Source: Paramecium pentaurelia (taxonomy: Eukaryota; Ciliophora; Oligohymenophorea; Peniculida; Parameciidae). Taken from it: a stretch of 64,000 nt of DNA. Location of the stretch: assembly GCA_905183005.1 (NCBI GenBank), contig CAJJDO010000031.1, positions 233,257-297,256 of the forward strand, in the 5' to 3' direction. Position 1 is the first letter of the stretch. Every line of letters begins with the position of its first letter. The notes below the pieces were generated by a model. That model did not search any database. It was not told where the DNA came from and saw only the letters and a program-made list of their open reading frames with translations. This document shows positions 1-10,125 of this stretch, piece by piece. The position numbers and the translations under genes are program-made.

Positions 1-181
1 ATTAAACCAAAATAATAATCATCATTTTTAAAGAAAACTCTCTTCTCATCTGAATTTTGGATGCAAGTATATTATATAATTTCTATTTTAGATGTTTGTC
101 TTATTATTAGTTATGGCAGGAATGTATTACTTTAATAATAATACAGGTTTAATTGGGAGACTTTTTTCACTCAAAAAATGA
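1..181 (+). CDS. C-terminal part of a tail-anchored membrane protein (5' end outside window)
   Basis: Two exons are visible, 1-66 and 92-181, separated by a 25-nt GT...AG intron at 67-91; the frame ends at TGA 179-181. The last exon encodes a single hydrophobic segment (MFVLLLVMAGMYYF) close to the C-terminus, followed by a short polar tail ending in SLKK. A lone C-terminal membrane segment suggests a tail-anchored protein such as a SNARE or similar, but nothing family-specific is present in this fragment. The preceding exon is polar and Gln/Lys/Ser-rich. The exon-intron structure is directly seen; function is unknown. Confidence 0.6.
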
Positions 182-261
182 TAGAATACTTAAAACCAAA
201 AAAGGATAACATTATATTTTTATTTTCATAAAAATATATACAAATTCATTAATATATCTTC

Positions 262-1029
262 TCATTATTTAGAAAAATCTAAAAGCATTTTGTTTGTATT
301 TAATCTAACAGTAAAATCCTTCTAATTTGGATTTTATAAATCAACATATGCTTTTTCAGCATCCACTCTCAAAGCTTTGGCTAAATCTTTACATTCAATT
401 TTATCAATAAATGGAATATATTTTAGAATAGTTTCACCAATTCTTTCATCATTTACTCTATTTAATATAGCACCTGCTCTATGAATAGTTAAATATGGAA
501 ATGATTATTTTGTCAAAGCTTCTTCAACAAGTCCTTTGATTCTAGTATATAAAAACATAGATCCTTTATCAGCCCCTATTGATGTTAATAAGGAATAATG
601 AGGAATGGCTATTTATTTAAACTAATATAAATACCATTAGCTCTGGCAATATTACCTCCATAGATTGGATAAGTGAGATCTACCTTAGTAAATTGAGCAT
701 CTCCTTCTTTTACTCTAGATCCAAGGACACAAAAGAATGTATTATAATTTGCATATTTCTTCCATTCATCTGTCTTTTCTAGAATATCTAAGTTATCAAC
801 TTATGTTATTCTTAATTTGTGTTTATCTTTTTGTAATATACATAATGGTAATTACTTGGTAGTGTATCCCATTAATCTAATTTTCTACGAACAATAACAG
901 CTACTTCAGTCCATTTTGGAGAGTTGGTTAATTCTGTTACTAATTCCTTTTATGATATTATTATTTATTTACTCTACCAACAGCTCCAGAAGCACCTAAG
1001 ATTACTGCTCTCAAACCAGTTTAATCCAT
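262..1029 (-). CDS. NAD(P)-binding oxidoreductase of the HTATIP2/TIP30 type
   Basis: About 228 residues with a Rossmann fold at the N-terminus: the start MDQTGLRAVILGASGAVGR carries the GASGAVG nucleotide-binding loop. Introns of about 26, 29 and 26 nt follow the loop codons, the VRRKLDQWDTLP segment and the RAN segment. The downstream frame gives CVLGSR, then SLLTSIGADKGSMFLYTRIK, whose Y-x-x-x-K matches the short-chain reductase catalytic pair, and an HRAGAILNR segment, as in the TIP30 family. TIP30 proteins are small atypical SDRs whose substrate is unsettled. The second intron boundary is my best fit rather than certain. Ends at TGA 262-264, convergent with the gene ending at 181. Confidence 0.72.
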
Positions 1030-1121
1030 TATTGTGTAAATATAAATAAATATGAATTTCTTAATTCTTATAAAGATTAAATAATATAAAAAATAATTAT
1101 AATATAAACAAAAAGTTATAA

Positions 1122-2706
1122 TCATTTATAAATACAAGATTCTGTCAACTCTATTTTATCTTATGCTTTATTTTTAGTATTATTGTTTTAGTTATTGTTT
1201 TAAGAATGAAAATGAACATATTCAGACTTAGCAGCATGAGTAGATAGACTCTTACTATATAGTTTTATTTCTGAAAAAATAATAGAGCTTCCATATTAAA
1301 CCAAAGGTACAGGATCTTCATTTTCTGATTCTGTCTATGATTAATTGCTTTCAGCTTTTTAAAATTTATATACAGAAGATTAGAAATTCTAAAAATAACT
1401 TAATTTCATTTGCTAATAAAATCTAGTAAAGTTTTCTTCAGATTAATTATTAAGTAAACCATAAAGAGCAAATAAATCAACTAATTTCATAATTCCAACC
1501 TAATTTTTAAGATCTTTAATTAGTTTTTTATATTTATAAATCTTTTTCATGTTTTTTGATATGCATTCATAAAGATAACTTAATTATTGATTTTAAGTAA
1601 TTTATGATACTTCTCCATAATAAATAATTCTTGCCATAAATTAACCACCATTGTAAACATTTTAAATTTCTATACTACAATATAATCTGGATTAAGCACT
1701 TAAGTTTTAATAATATTAAATACCTTTGTTTTATGCCTTAACGCAACTATGATACCATTTCATGATAATCAATTTTTGGTGATAAAATTATGATCATATC
1801 ATGTGCCAATGTTAAATATTCTTAAATAACAAAAGAAATAGGTGTGTCTTAAATATGTAATAAATCTTTTAAATTATAAATATATATTTACTTAAAATAA
1901 CAGTGTCCAATTTATCTGTAATATCTGATTTAAATATATAATTCACTTTATCTTAAGATTTTAATATGTCCAATGCATAATTTAATATATTTCTATATGT
2001 TTTTGATTCTTAAATGTAATAAACTTCTTAATTTGAAAGAGTATGTTTGATTAAAAAACTTCCTGTTGGATCATGTGCAATCAGTAATTTATCATTCTTT
2101 ACTCTTTAATAAGTTTATTCTGTTATAAAATGTGGAACTAACTGTTTAACAAACTACACTTCTTAAATAGGATTAATCTAGGTTTAATACTAGTATTATA
2201 CATCATAGAATCTCTTTGTTTCATTCAATACTTTCATTATAAATGGAGAAAACGAATCTTTACATGATGACGTAGTAGCTTGATTAATGCTTATTATTTT
2301 AGCTAATAAGCCATCGCCAAGATGTATAAGTCTCATTTGTTCATTACTTGTCTTTGTTTCCTAAATTGAATAAATATATACTTCATATTTGATGGCTGAA
2401 AGTTCAGTGTCATTTGGTAATTAGATTTATGATTTTTGATTGTTTCCTTGATAATAACCATTTATAAAATCTGTATATTCTTTGTATTCCCTTGATTAAT
2501 CACATCTTTATGCAAATTCTACAATTATTTATTACAATACATTAATTTATACTACTTTCTACATTTGCAGTGTAATCTAGATTCAAAAATGGTTTCATTG
2601 ATTTTCTTTTCATATTTGCTTATAGACTGGTTGCTATCTATTAATTTACAGTATCTTAGCTCTTTTCATTTTAATCTGTTCCTCTTGGACCACATAAGCA
2701 AAACAT
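1122..2706 (-). CDS. Hypothetical protein, 503 residues
   Basis: Four exons with introns of 22, 26 and 25 nt; removing them leaves exactly 504 codons. I chose the start MFCLCGPRGTD because the intron that removes an upstream in-frame TGA places this ATG in frame; a Cys-rich N-terminus (MFCLCG) could be palmitoylated, which is inference. The body is polar, rich in Gln, Tyr, Lys and Asn, with a segment LIAHDPTGSFLIKHTL and a C-terminal half that looks helical. No conserved domain is recognised. It is divergently arranged from the gene starting at 2929, with about 220 bp between the two starts. Confidence 0.6.
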
Positions 2707-2928
2707 ACAATTAGAATAATTAAATATTTTATAATCCAATGAGGAATTATTATTTATAGAATAATTAATATTTTTTGTTAATCAGAAATAATTAATAAAT
2801 GCATCATATTATAAAGGATATGAAGAATTAACTATTGACTATTAATATATTTAAAGGTAAAAATTTTACATAGAAATAAATTCATATATTTAATTTTTTT
2901 AAATTAATTGAATTACAATCATATAATA

Positions 2929-3820
2929 ATGGTTAAGTTTGTTTAAATACTAAGTTTGAAGAATATGTTATCGAAGCTCATTACTTGTAAAGAGACACTA
3001 CTTCGATAAACTTCATTCTTAGATTCCTCTCTAAATAAAAATCAGTGTCTCAATCAAATTCACTCACAAGAAATGCAAGTCAAAAAAAATAATGAAATTC
3101 TTAAATTGTTAGAGTCAAAATGCAAAAGTCTAAAGACAGAATCACAAGAAGAGTATTTTAAAATAATGGAATAAACCATTTAAATACTAGATTAGTAACT
3201 CTAACTAATTAACAAAAGTATAAAACATGTTTAATATATTAGTAATGAAAAAGTAAAATAATAGAAATTAAATTAAATATTCTTCATTAAGATCAAATAT
3301 TTTAGAAAAAGCTGCCAATTACTTTTATGAAATTTGGTAATTTGATACTCAAAATATAGATTACCTCAAAAAATATTTAGATGTATATATATTATATTTA
3401 TTAAAGATTGTTAAATGTTTTAAAGGAACTCTATGTGATCAATACCTAGAAGGACTTTGCAAATATGCATAATATACTTAAGATTATGAAGAGCTTGCAT
3501 ATATTTATACTCAAATTGAAAAGAATAAATTTTCATAAACATAAAAAAGATGTGCCATGACTCTTTTTATGTTATCATAAGATGAACTTTACTATGAACA
3601 TTTTCTTTTAAATGAATCAAATCTGTCTGATTAATCATTTGAAATTAGAGTAATTATATTTAATCATTCTATTAGTTTCATCTCTTTGCTACTCAATATT
3701 TCCAGTAACAGAATTGTTATCATACAACAAAATTTCACAAATAATAATGTGAATATATGTCATCCGAATATTAGAGATCCATTGCATAAAGCAATTTGGA
3801 ACTTTAATTGTCATTCATGA
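2929..3820 (+). CDS. Hypothetical helical protein, 280 residues
   Basis: Three exons; introns of 25 nt (starting after the LINK codons, about 3213) and 24 nt (about 3381) leave 281 codons ending in TGA 3818-3820. Start ATG 2929 is in frame with a second ATG at 2965. The first half is helical and charged (for example EEYFKIMEQTIQILDQQLQL); the second half contains Cys and aromatic residues (KGTLCDQYLEGLCKYAQYT). No family is recognised. It is convergent with the RhoGEF gene that ends at 3993. Confidence 0.55.
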
Positions 3821-3992
3821 AAAATAATAGCAATCATTGATTGTGATTTGTAACCAATTTTATATATTTATTTATAATTATATACATATGATAAAAGATT
3901 ATGTTATTTTTTTAAATAATATATTTGGAAACCATTATAAAAAATAAAAAACAAAATTATAATAGAACACTTTGATAATACTGGTTTTCAGT

Positions 3993-5728
3993 TCATTCTA
4001 TTTTACTTTATGCTAGAGAATTGTTATTACTCTAAAACATATCATGTTTAATGTAAAAATCCTATGGTAATTTAAGTTTACGTAGAAAGTATTCAGGCCT
4101 TGTTTTTACTAAATGAGAGTTTAACAAAGTTTCTAAAAACTCCTGAACTATAACCTTTCTTCCATCATTTTATTCTTTATTTAATCTATTCTTTATCCAA
4201 TTTTAGAATAAAATATTAGATCCTGCCTCAGATTTTGATTCTTATTGAAATTCAATTTCAAGCTTTTTCTACAATTTCAATAAAACCTTATGTCTTGTTT
4301 AGATTGCATAACTTTATGATTAATTGATTACCTAATCATCAAAATTCATAATTTACTATTATATTGTATTAAGCGTAGGATTTCAAAAGTTCTTATCCTC
4401 TTGTTATAGATACTATTTAAACTTTAATTGGAGAATATATTTATGTTTTCTTTTTACATTGAACACTTCTTTGGGATGCATTATTTTTTAGGTTAGCAAA
4501 TAATGAATCAAATTCTTATAATAATTTTATTTTTTATTCTTAATCTTAACAAATAAACATCATTTATTATTCACCTGCAACTAAAGTAAAATTTAAAGAA
4601 GGAACTTATTCATTTTTATAATAAGATTATAAATCTAAAAATGAATAAGTGATCAATCCTTCTTTTATATATTTTTAATTTTCTTCACTCATTTTTGTCA
4701 ATACTATTAAATCAGTACATAAATATAAATTAATTTATTCTTCTTGACCTTAATTAATCATATATAAAGATTCTGTCAATATAAATTACCTAGTAGATTC
4801 CACTATTTGTACATTAATCAAATTAAAAAACTTATATTACAATTCAAAAAGGGCTTAATTTCTAAGTATGCTAAAATATATAATATTATTAATTAACATA
4901 CTTTCCTATAAGCAAATCAATTTATTAAGTTACAGAAGCAAACTAATTCAGAGTTTTCTATAAATCTTAATAATCAGGGTGATCCTTCCAAGTGTATTTT
5001 ACTACACTTGTTATTAATAAAGAATATCTAGGTAATCTTTATACAGGTTTTATCAAAAATGAATTAAGATCACCACCTTTAAATACACAAGCTTCTTCTA
5101 AATTGTTTAAGAAATTATCAAATTCTTAGTATTAACTTCTTAAAATTGAAATTTAATCGATTTTAAATTCCTACAAATATTGAAAATACATCTTAAAAAA
5201 AGGAATATACTTTAAAAATATATGACCTACACATACATTATTATTATATATATCTAGCTTTTCTGATAATATATATGATTATTACTTTATAATTCTCTTA
5301 AAAAGGCTTTGTTTAAATCATATATTTAACTTATATTACTAAAGGCTTTTTATATTTCAATATCTGATAATAGCTTCATTTCTTTAACATTTTTAACTAC
5401 TTTTTCAAGAACAATTTTTAAATCAGCCAAATAAGACACTTCAGTTTAAATGAGTTCTTCATAAACTTTTCCTCTTTTAATTGCCCATGCTTTCATACAT
5501 TTATATTTTTTTTTTTATATTATCATTCTGCAATAAGCTTGCATTAAACAAATTTTCTTTCTTATATAAAACAATTAATAAATACATCATTTAAGGTTAA
5601 AGGTTATCATAAAGTTTAAAACCATTTGTAACTAAATTTTTAGTTGTTTATTAATCAGGATTTATATCTGCTTTTTAACAATCTTAAATTTTGATATTTT
5701 GCTAATTTCCAATCTTTTAATTGATCAT
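3993..5728 (-). CDS. RhoGEF: DH (Dbl-homology) domain, PH-like and PX-like regions
   Basis: Guanine-nucleotide exchange factor for Rho/Rac-type GTPases. The DH domain starts near VYEELIQTEVSYLADL (conserved region 1) and contains the diagnostic conserved region 3 sequence FLIKPVQRLPRYSLLITS. It is followed by a PH-like stretch (LTESLYMINQG, LYLCTDLIVLTKM) and a C-terminal part resembling a PX domain (QSYAIQTRHKVLLKLQKKLE ... FLETLL ... RPEYFLRKLKLPQDF). Introns of 22, 23, 31 and 25 nt leave 545 codons. The most upstream exon (5494-5728, with a 22-nt intron) is less certain; a shorter model starting at the ATG at 5496 gives 474 residues. The domain order suggests a phosphoinositide-recruited actin/membrane regulator; that is inference. 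Confidence 0.78.
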
Positions 5729-6390
5729 AAAATTATTTAAGGAAAAAAAATTAGAAATATAAATAAATATTTCATTAACTTGTTCTATATTATTATGTTT
5801 AATATTATTATTTTTGCGAGAATTTTAAAAATAAATCAAACGCATTGAATAATTTTTGATTTACATATATATCCAATAAAATAAAAAGTGAAAATATATT
5901 ATAATATTCTTAAATACATATTTATAGTACAATTTGTGTGATGCGATTATTGAGATTAATTAAAAATAAAAATAAATAATTAAATGCTATTAATAATATA
6001 TGAAGGAACTAATAATAAAATCTAAAAAAGAAATCTATATTATTTAAAATGAAAATATGGATATTACATTTTATAAGAGAAATTATTCTAAATAATCTAC
6101 GTTGAATCATATTAAAATATTTATTCTTTTCTTAATTAAGATTAATATAAGAATGTTCTATTTGATGTTTAATGTATTATTTACTTTCTTGATCATGATT
6201 TAAGTAATTTCAAATAATTTTATATAAGATAAATAAATTGTAATTAAAAACAGATACAAAACTTAAATATAATTATATAAACTGATAGAGATTTAGAAAA
6301 CTACACAATAATAGTTTAAAATAGTGAATTAGAATATGAATATAATAAAGAAATATAATAGAATACAATAAATAAGCAAAATTTTATAAT
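5729..6390. other. AT-rich intergenic region
   Basis: About 660 bp separating two minus-strand genes. It is dominated by A/T runs with frequent ATT/TAA repeats. Short open stretches occur on both strands, but none has codon patterns or a start/stop arrangement I would call a gene. The stretch is unusually long for this gene-dense sequence. Confidence 0.5.
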
Positions 6391-6849
6391 TCAATACATT
6401 ATTCTAGATGGATTTGTTACTAATAATTTAAAGTCATTAAAGTATCCCTCTTCTGCCAATCTTTCATTTGTAGAGCCAATCAGTTTGATTTAATTTGTTT
6501 AGATGTGTACTCCTTTGTGAATTATGATTCTTATATATTTGCATGGTAATGCTGATAATTTAATTCTTCTTTATTTATGTTAAGGAATGAATTCTTTATT
6601 ATGGACAGTTATAAAAGGGCCATTTTTGAATTCACTTACTAACACTGAGATTTCGCACCCATATTTAAGATTTTCAATTATGAGATACCTAACATTGCAC
6701 ATCTCTCCTAAATCCAAAAGTATTTATTGAGGTGAGAAATCAGATTTTTGAAGAGATTAATTTCTAGAGTAATGTGTCAATTGATTTATGCTATATTGTT
6801 GAATAGGGATAGTACTAAAGGGAAGGTTGGTTTCAAAAAGAGAATCCAT
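6391..6849 (-). CDS. Jelly-roll (discoidin/CEP104-N-like) domain protein, 152 residues
   Basis: An intronless 153-codon frame. The sequence reads as a single beta-sandwich: LLDLGEMCNVRYLIIENL, then EISVLVSEF, then RRIKLSALPCKYIRIIIHK and a closing QIKLIGS. This pattern (a dLGe..rirkL strand followed by kYirlifHk...nQI.LigI) resembles the N-terminal galactose-binding-like domain of CEP104 and related ciliary/centrosomal proteins. The match is by eye and other F5/8-type-C-like proteins are possible. It lies 20 bp downstream of the HROB-like gene on the same strand. Confidence 0.55.
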
Positions 6850-6869
6850 TCAGTTAATAAATAAAATAA

Positions 6870-7484
6870 TCAAAAAATAGCTAATTTTAAGTTGGCTCTA
6901 TTAATTATAATAGTAATCTAAAATTCGTTTGGAGAGAAGACTGTTACATTTTCTAAGTAAACCAAGATATCCTCCTTTTTTTATATTTTCTTAACTGGAC
7001 TATAAATTGTAGGATTTAGATCATCTAGATCATCTGTGAATAGATCAGATAATATTGAAGCTTTACATGAACCACTTTGATCTTTTAGTGTAATTTCAGT
7101 GGTATCTCCAAATTCCTCAACATCATGAATTTCACATATGATTGCTTCAATTTTTTGATTTCTATATTCCTAAATTTTAGACAGAAAAAATGAGTTCAAG
7201 GGATAAGGTAATTTTGATCTTTCTTGATTGAAATTGTTTATTTGATTAGTATAGTTCAAATGTTGTAACATAATATTCCAAAGGGATGTTTTGGCTTGAT
7301 CTTTATTAGGTTTTAGTTTTGGAGTGGAAATGAATTGAAATTAGCTTTTGACTTCTATAGGTTTGAAAGCAGTTTATAATTTTTTGCTTGATTGTTTCTC
7401 TTTAGGAGGCTCTGGTTTCAAATTCTGTGTAATAAAGGAATCAAAGTTTCCATCATCATCATCATTTGAAAAAAGAAAATTCAT
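6870..7484 (-). CDS. HROB/MCM8IP-like OB-fold protein
   Basis: An intronless 205-codon frame. The N-terminus is acidic (FSNDDDDGNFDSF), followed by a basic linker. The C-terminal third matches the conserved OB fold of HROB (C17orf53): a strand KIEAIICEIHD, then EITLKDQSGSCKASIL corresponding to the family's vvLKDPtGe..gt.h region, then ILVYLENVTVFSPNE corresponding to vLlLkqvgVFSPs. In animals HROB loads the MCM8-MCM9 helicase for recombination-linked DNA synthesis. The protein is much shorter than animal HROB. Family assignment is by eye; a generic OB-fold protein is the alternative. Confidence 0.55.
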
Positions 7485-7528
7485 AATTTAATTGATTACT
7501 TTATTGTACTAAAAATTATAAATAGATT

Positions 7529-8477
7529 TCATTTTTTAGCTTATTAAGCAGCCAAGTCTTCGTCCATTTATTTGAGTTAAGCACCACCTCTAAGAAGTCC
7601 TGATCTTCTGGCAGCTACTAGACCTACTTTTTAACCTGGAGGAGCATATCTAGACAAAGTAGATGGATGACCAATATGTTATTAATTACCACCACCCTAA
7701 AAAAGAGTAAATAATAAAAAATACATGAGGATGATCAACTGGATTCATAGCAACACCTCTAACTCTAGGCCATACTTTTCTAAGTCTTCTATATTTATGG
7801 AATTGTCTTCCTGCTTTAAGAATAGGTTTTTCAGTTCTTCCTCCACCAGATATCAAACCAACAGTAGCTCTGCAAAGTGAACTTAAAGTTTTTCTTGTAT
7901 TGAAATCTTTTTATTCTAAAATTAATTTTAATAAAATAAAAATTAAAGAATTGATACCAGAAGGCAATCTAACTCTAGTTTAGGTTCCATCATCAGAATG
8001 ACCTATAATAGTAGCATAACATCCTGTTGCTCTTCCTAAAGCACCTTTATCTCCAGGATGTTCTTCCAAATTACAAACTACTGTACCCTCTGGAATTTAT
8101 CCAATAGGCAATACATTACCAGTGGCTAATTAAGCTACAGTATATGTTAGAAATAATTTAAAATACCCTTTGTACCGCAGTAAATATATTATCCTGTGTA
8201 TGATCCTTCTGGTGCAATAAAGAGTTTAGTTTATTTTTTATACTTGTAAGGATCATTAAATTCAACTTTTGCAAGTGGAGCACCTCTTCCTGGGTCATGA
8301 ATAATTTCAGTGATCACACCTCTAACATAACCATGTCTTTCAGCATAATCGAGGTGTCTATATTAAGGACTTCCAACTCTTTAGTTTTAATGTGCTTTAA
8401 AGACACTGTTTGACTTACCCTTTCTTTATGCTAACAATGATAAACACATATAACTCACTTCTAATTCTCTTGCCCAT
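7529..8477 (-). CDS. RPL8: 60S ribosomal protein L8 (uL2)
   Basis: Core component of the large ribosomal subunit, located at the peptidyl-transferase centre. Five exons with introns of 28, 32, 42 and 28 nt give 272 residues (human 257). Family landmarks are clear: MGKRIRTQRKG at the start, DYAERHGYVRGVITEIIHDP, GRGAPLAKVEF, GNVLPIGQIPEGTVVCNLEE, then VWPRVRGVAMNPVDHPHGGG and VGLVAARRSGLLRGG near the end. The HPHGGGNQQHIG region contains the conserved histidine loop. The 42-nt intron is long for this sequence. Start and stop are well fixed by homology. Confidence 0.95.
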
Positions 8478-8519
8478 AATTTAAAAAGATTTTTTTTAAA
8501 TTTTAATATATATTTTCAA

Positions 8520-9356
8520 TCACTTTCCAACTCTTAGTGTCTTCCATAATTTCTCATATTTATTAAAATGCACATTACTTATAGTTTCTTAAAATCTTTC
8601 TTTACTAAAACAATTATATTCTAGTAAATCCACACTATTTCCAAATTTTTAGTTTATTTCCTTAATACTTTCTACTCTAGAAGATATTTCTCTTTTTTCC
8701 ATCTATTTCACTAACTCACTCATAAAATTTGGTTCTCTTTTAATTCCTTTTTCATAAGTTGGAATACTTTATGTCTATAAATTGAATTATTCATGTTTCC
8801 TTATCATTCTTTCAAATTTCGCCTATTTAAATTCTAACTATTTATCTTCTCTTTATTGTATCTCCTACCCCTAAGGCTTCGAGACTTACCAAATACAAAA
8901 TTATTACGCATTTTAAACTATTGGTTTTATTTCGTTAAAAAGAACCCCTCAGTATATTTACTTTTCAGATATTGCATTTATCTGAAATCTAAACACTTAA
9001 ACGAACGATGAGATTCACTCTAGAAACTACCACCAAACTTTGTCTTTTTCTAACTAAACTTCTCCATCTCTTTTTTAATAAATTTCTATCTGTTAGTGAA
9101 TCTATTTGTAAGAAACACATTCATCTATTCCTATTTATCTAATATAGGCTCTAAAAAACTAGATGTATGGATTTCTTTCTCTTTTTATTTTCTCAAAAGA
9201 TTCTCACTATATTCTATCAAATTTTCATACTATTTTTACTCTACCCTTCTTTCTTATTGTACCAAATTGTTTACTTTCCTTTACTCCAAGTATTTGTTTT
9301 AGTTATTATTACACCTCAATTCCCCTTTTTGTCACAGTGATTCTTTCAAATTCCAT
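8520..9356 (-). CDS. Coiled-coil protein, 262 residues, unknown function
   Basis: Three exons with introns of 22 and 26 nt; the sum is 263 codons. The protein is very rich in Lys, Glu and Gln with long helical stretches (RMIRKHEQFNLQTQSI, FMSELVKQMEKREISSR). No catalytic motif is visible. Open frames on the opposite strand across 9096-9387 are antisense shadows. The start MEFERITVTKRG lies only 14 bp from the divergent start of the next gene at 9371, so the two must share a very short promoter. Confidence 0.65.
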
Positions 9357-9370
9357 TATTAATAAATTAA

Positions 9371-10087
9371 ATGTTCTCAATGTTTAAAAAGAAAGAGCAG
9401 ACCCAATAATCAACAGCACCTCCCCCACCTCCCATCTAATAATAATAGTAAGCTCCATAGTAGTCTCCAATTGCTCCTCCTTAACAACCAGCTCCAAAAG
9501 GATCAATGTTCAAAGGAAGTCTTAAGGTAAAGGCACCACCTCCTTAAACATAAGAAATACAATAATAATAGTCCTAACCTTAATCATACTAGACATAGTT
9601 AACTTAATCTTAATCTAATTCCGATATTTTATCCCCAGAGAGTGATGCTTACAAGCAATAATTTAATTAGGTGGAAATACCTACTCCATAAGAAGAATCC
9701 AATGTTGAGCAAAAATTGGAAGTTAAAATAAATGTAGAAGAGGTCAAAAAGAAACCAACTGGCTTTGGGTTTTTAAAAAAAAAATAGCCTGAGCAAACAC
9801 TTCCTACAGATGAATCATTATAAGAATAGGTGGAAAGTCAGATTATTTATGGAATTTAAGTTAAATAAAATTAAGTGCAAGAAATCAATAGATAATAGGA
9901 ATACATGTAGGAGTAATCATATTAATAAAATTACTCTCCTAAATAGCCAAAAGAGCAAAGTATTTATGAGGATTAAAAAAAAGTATTATAGAAATAAAAT
10001 GAATATAATGAAAAGGAGATTGAATAATAATAATATTCATAATTATAATTATAATAATAATAATACTAATAATAATTACAATAATAC

Positions 10088-10125
<38 letters not shown>

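Noticed and set aside
9096..9387. Two overlapping plus-strand ORFs of 68 and 74 residues, Phe/Ser/Tyr-rich
   Set aside because: They are antisense to the spliced coiled-coil gene on the minus strand, whose exons sum to whole codons; Phe-rich composition is what Lys-rich genes give on the opposite strand.
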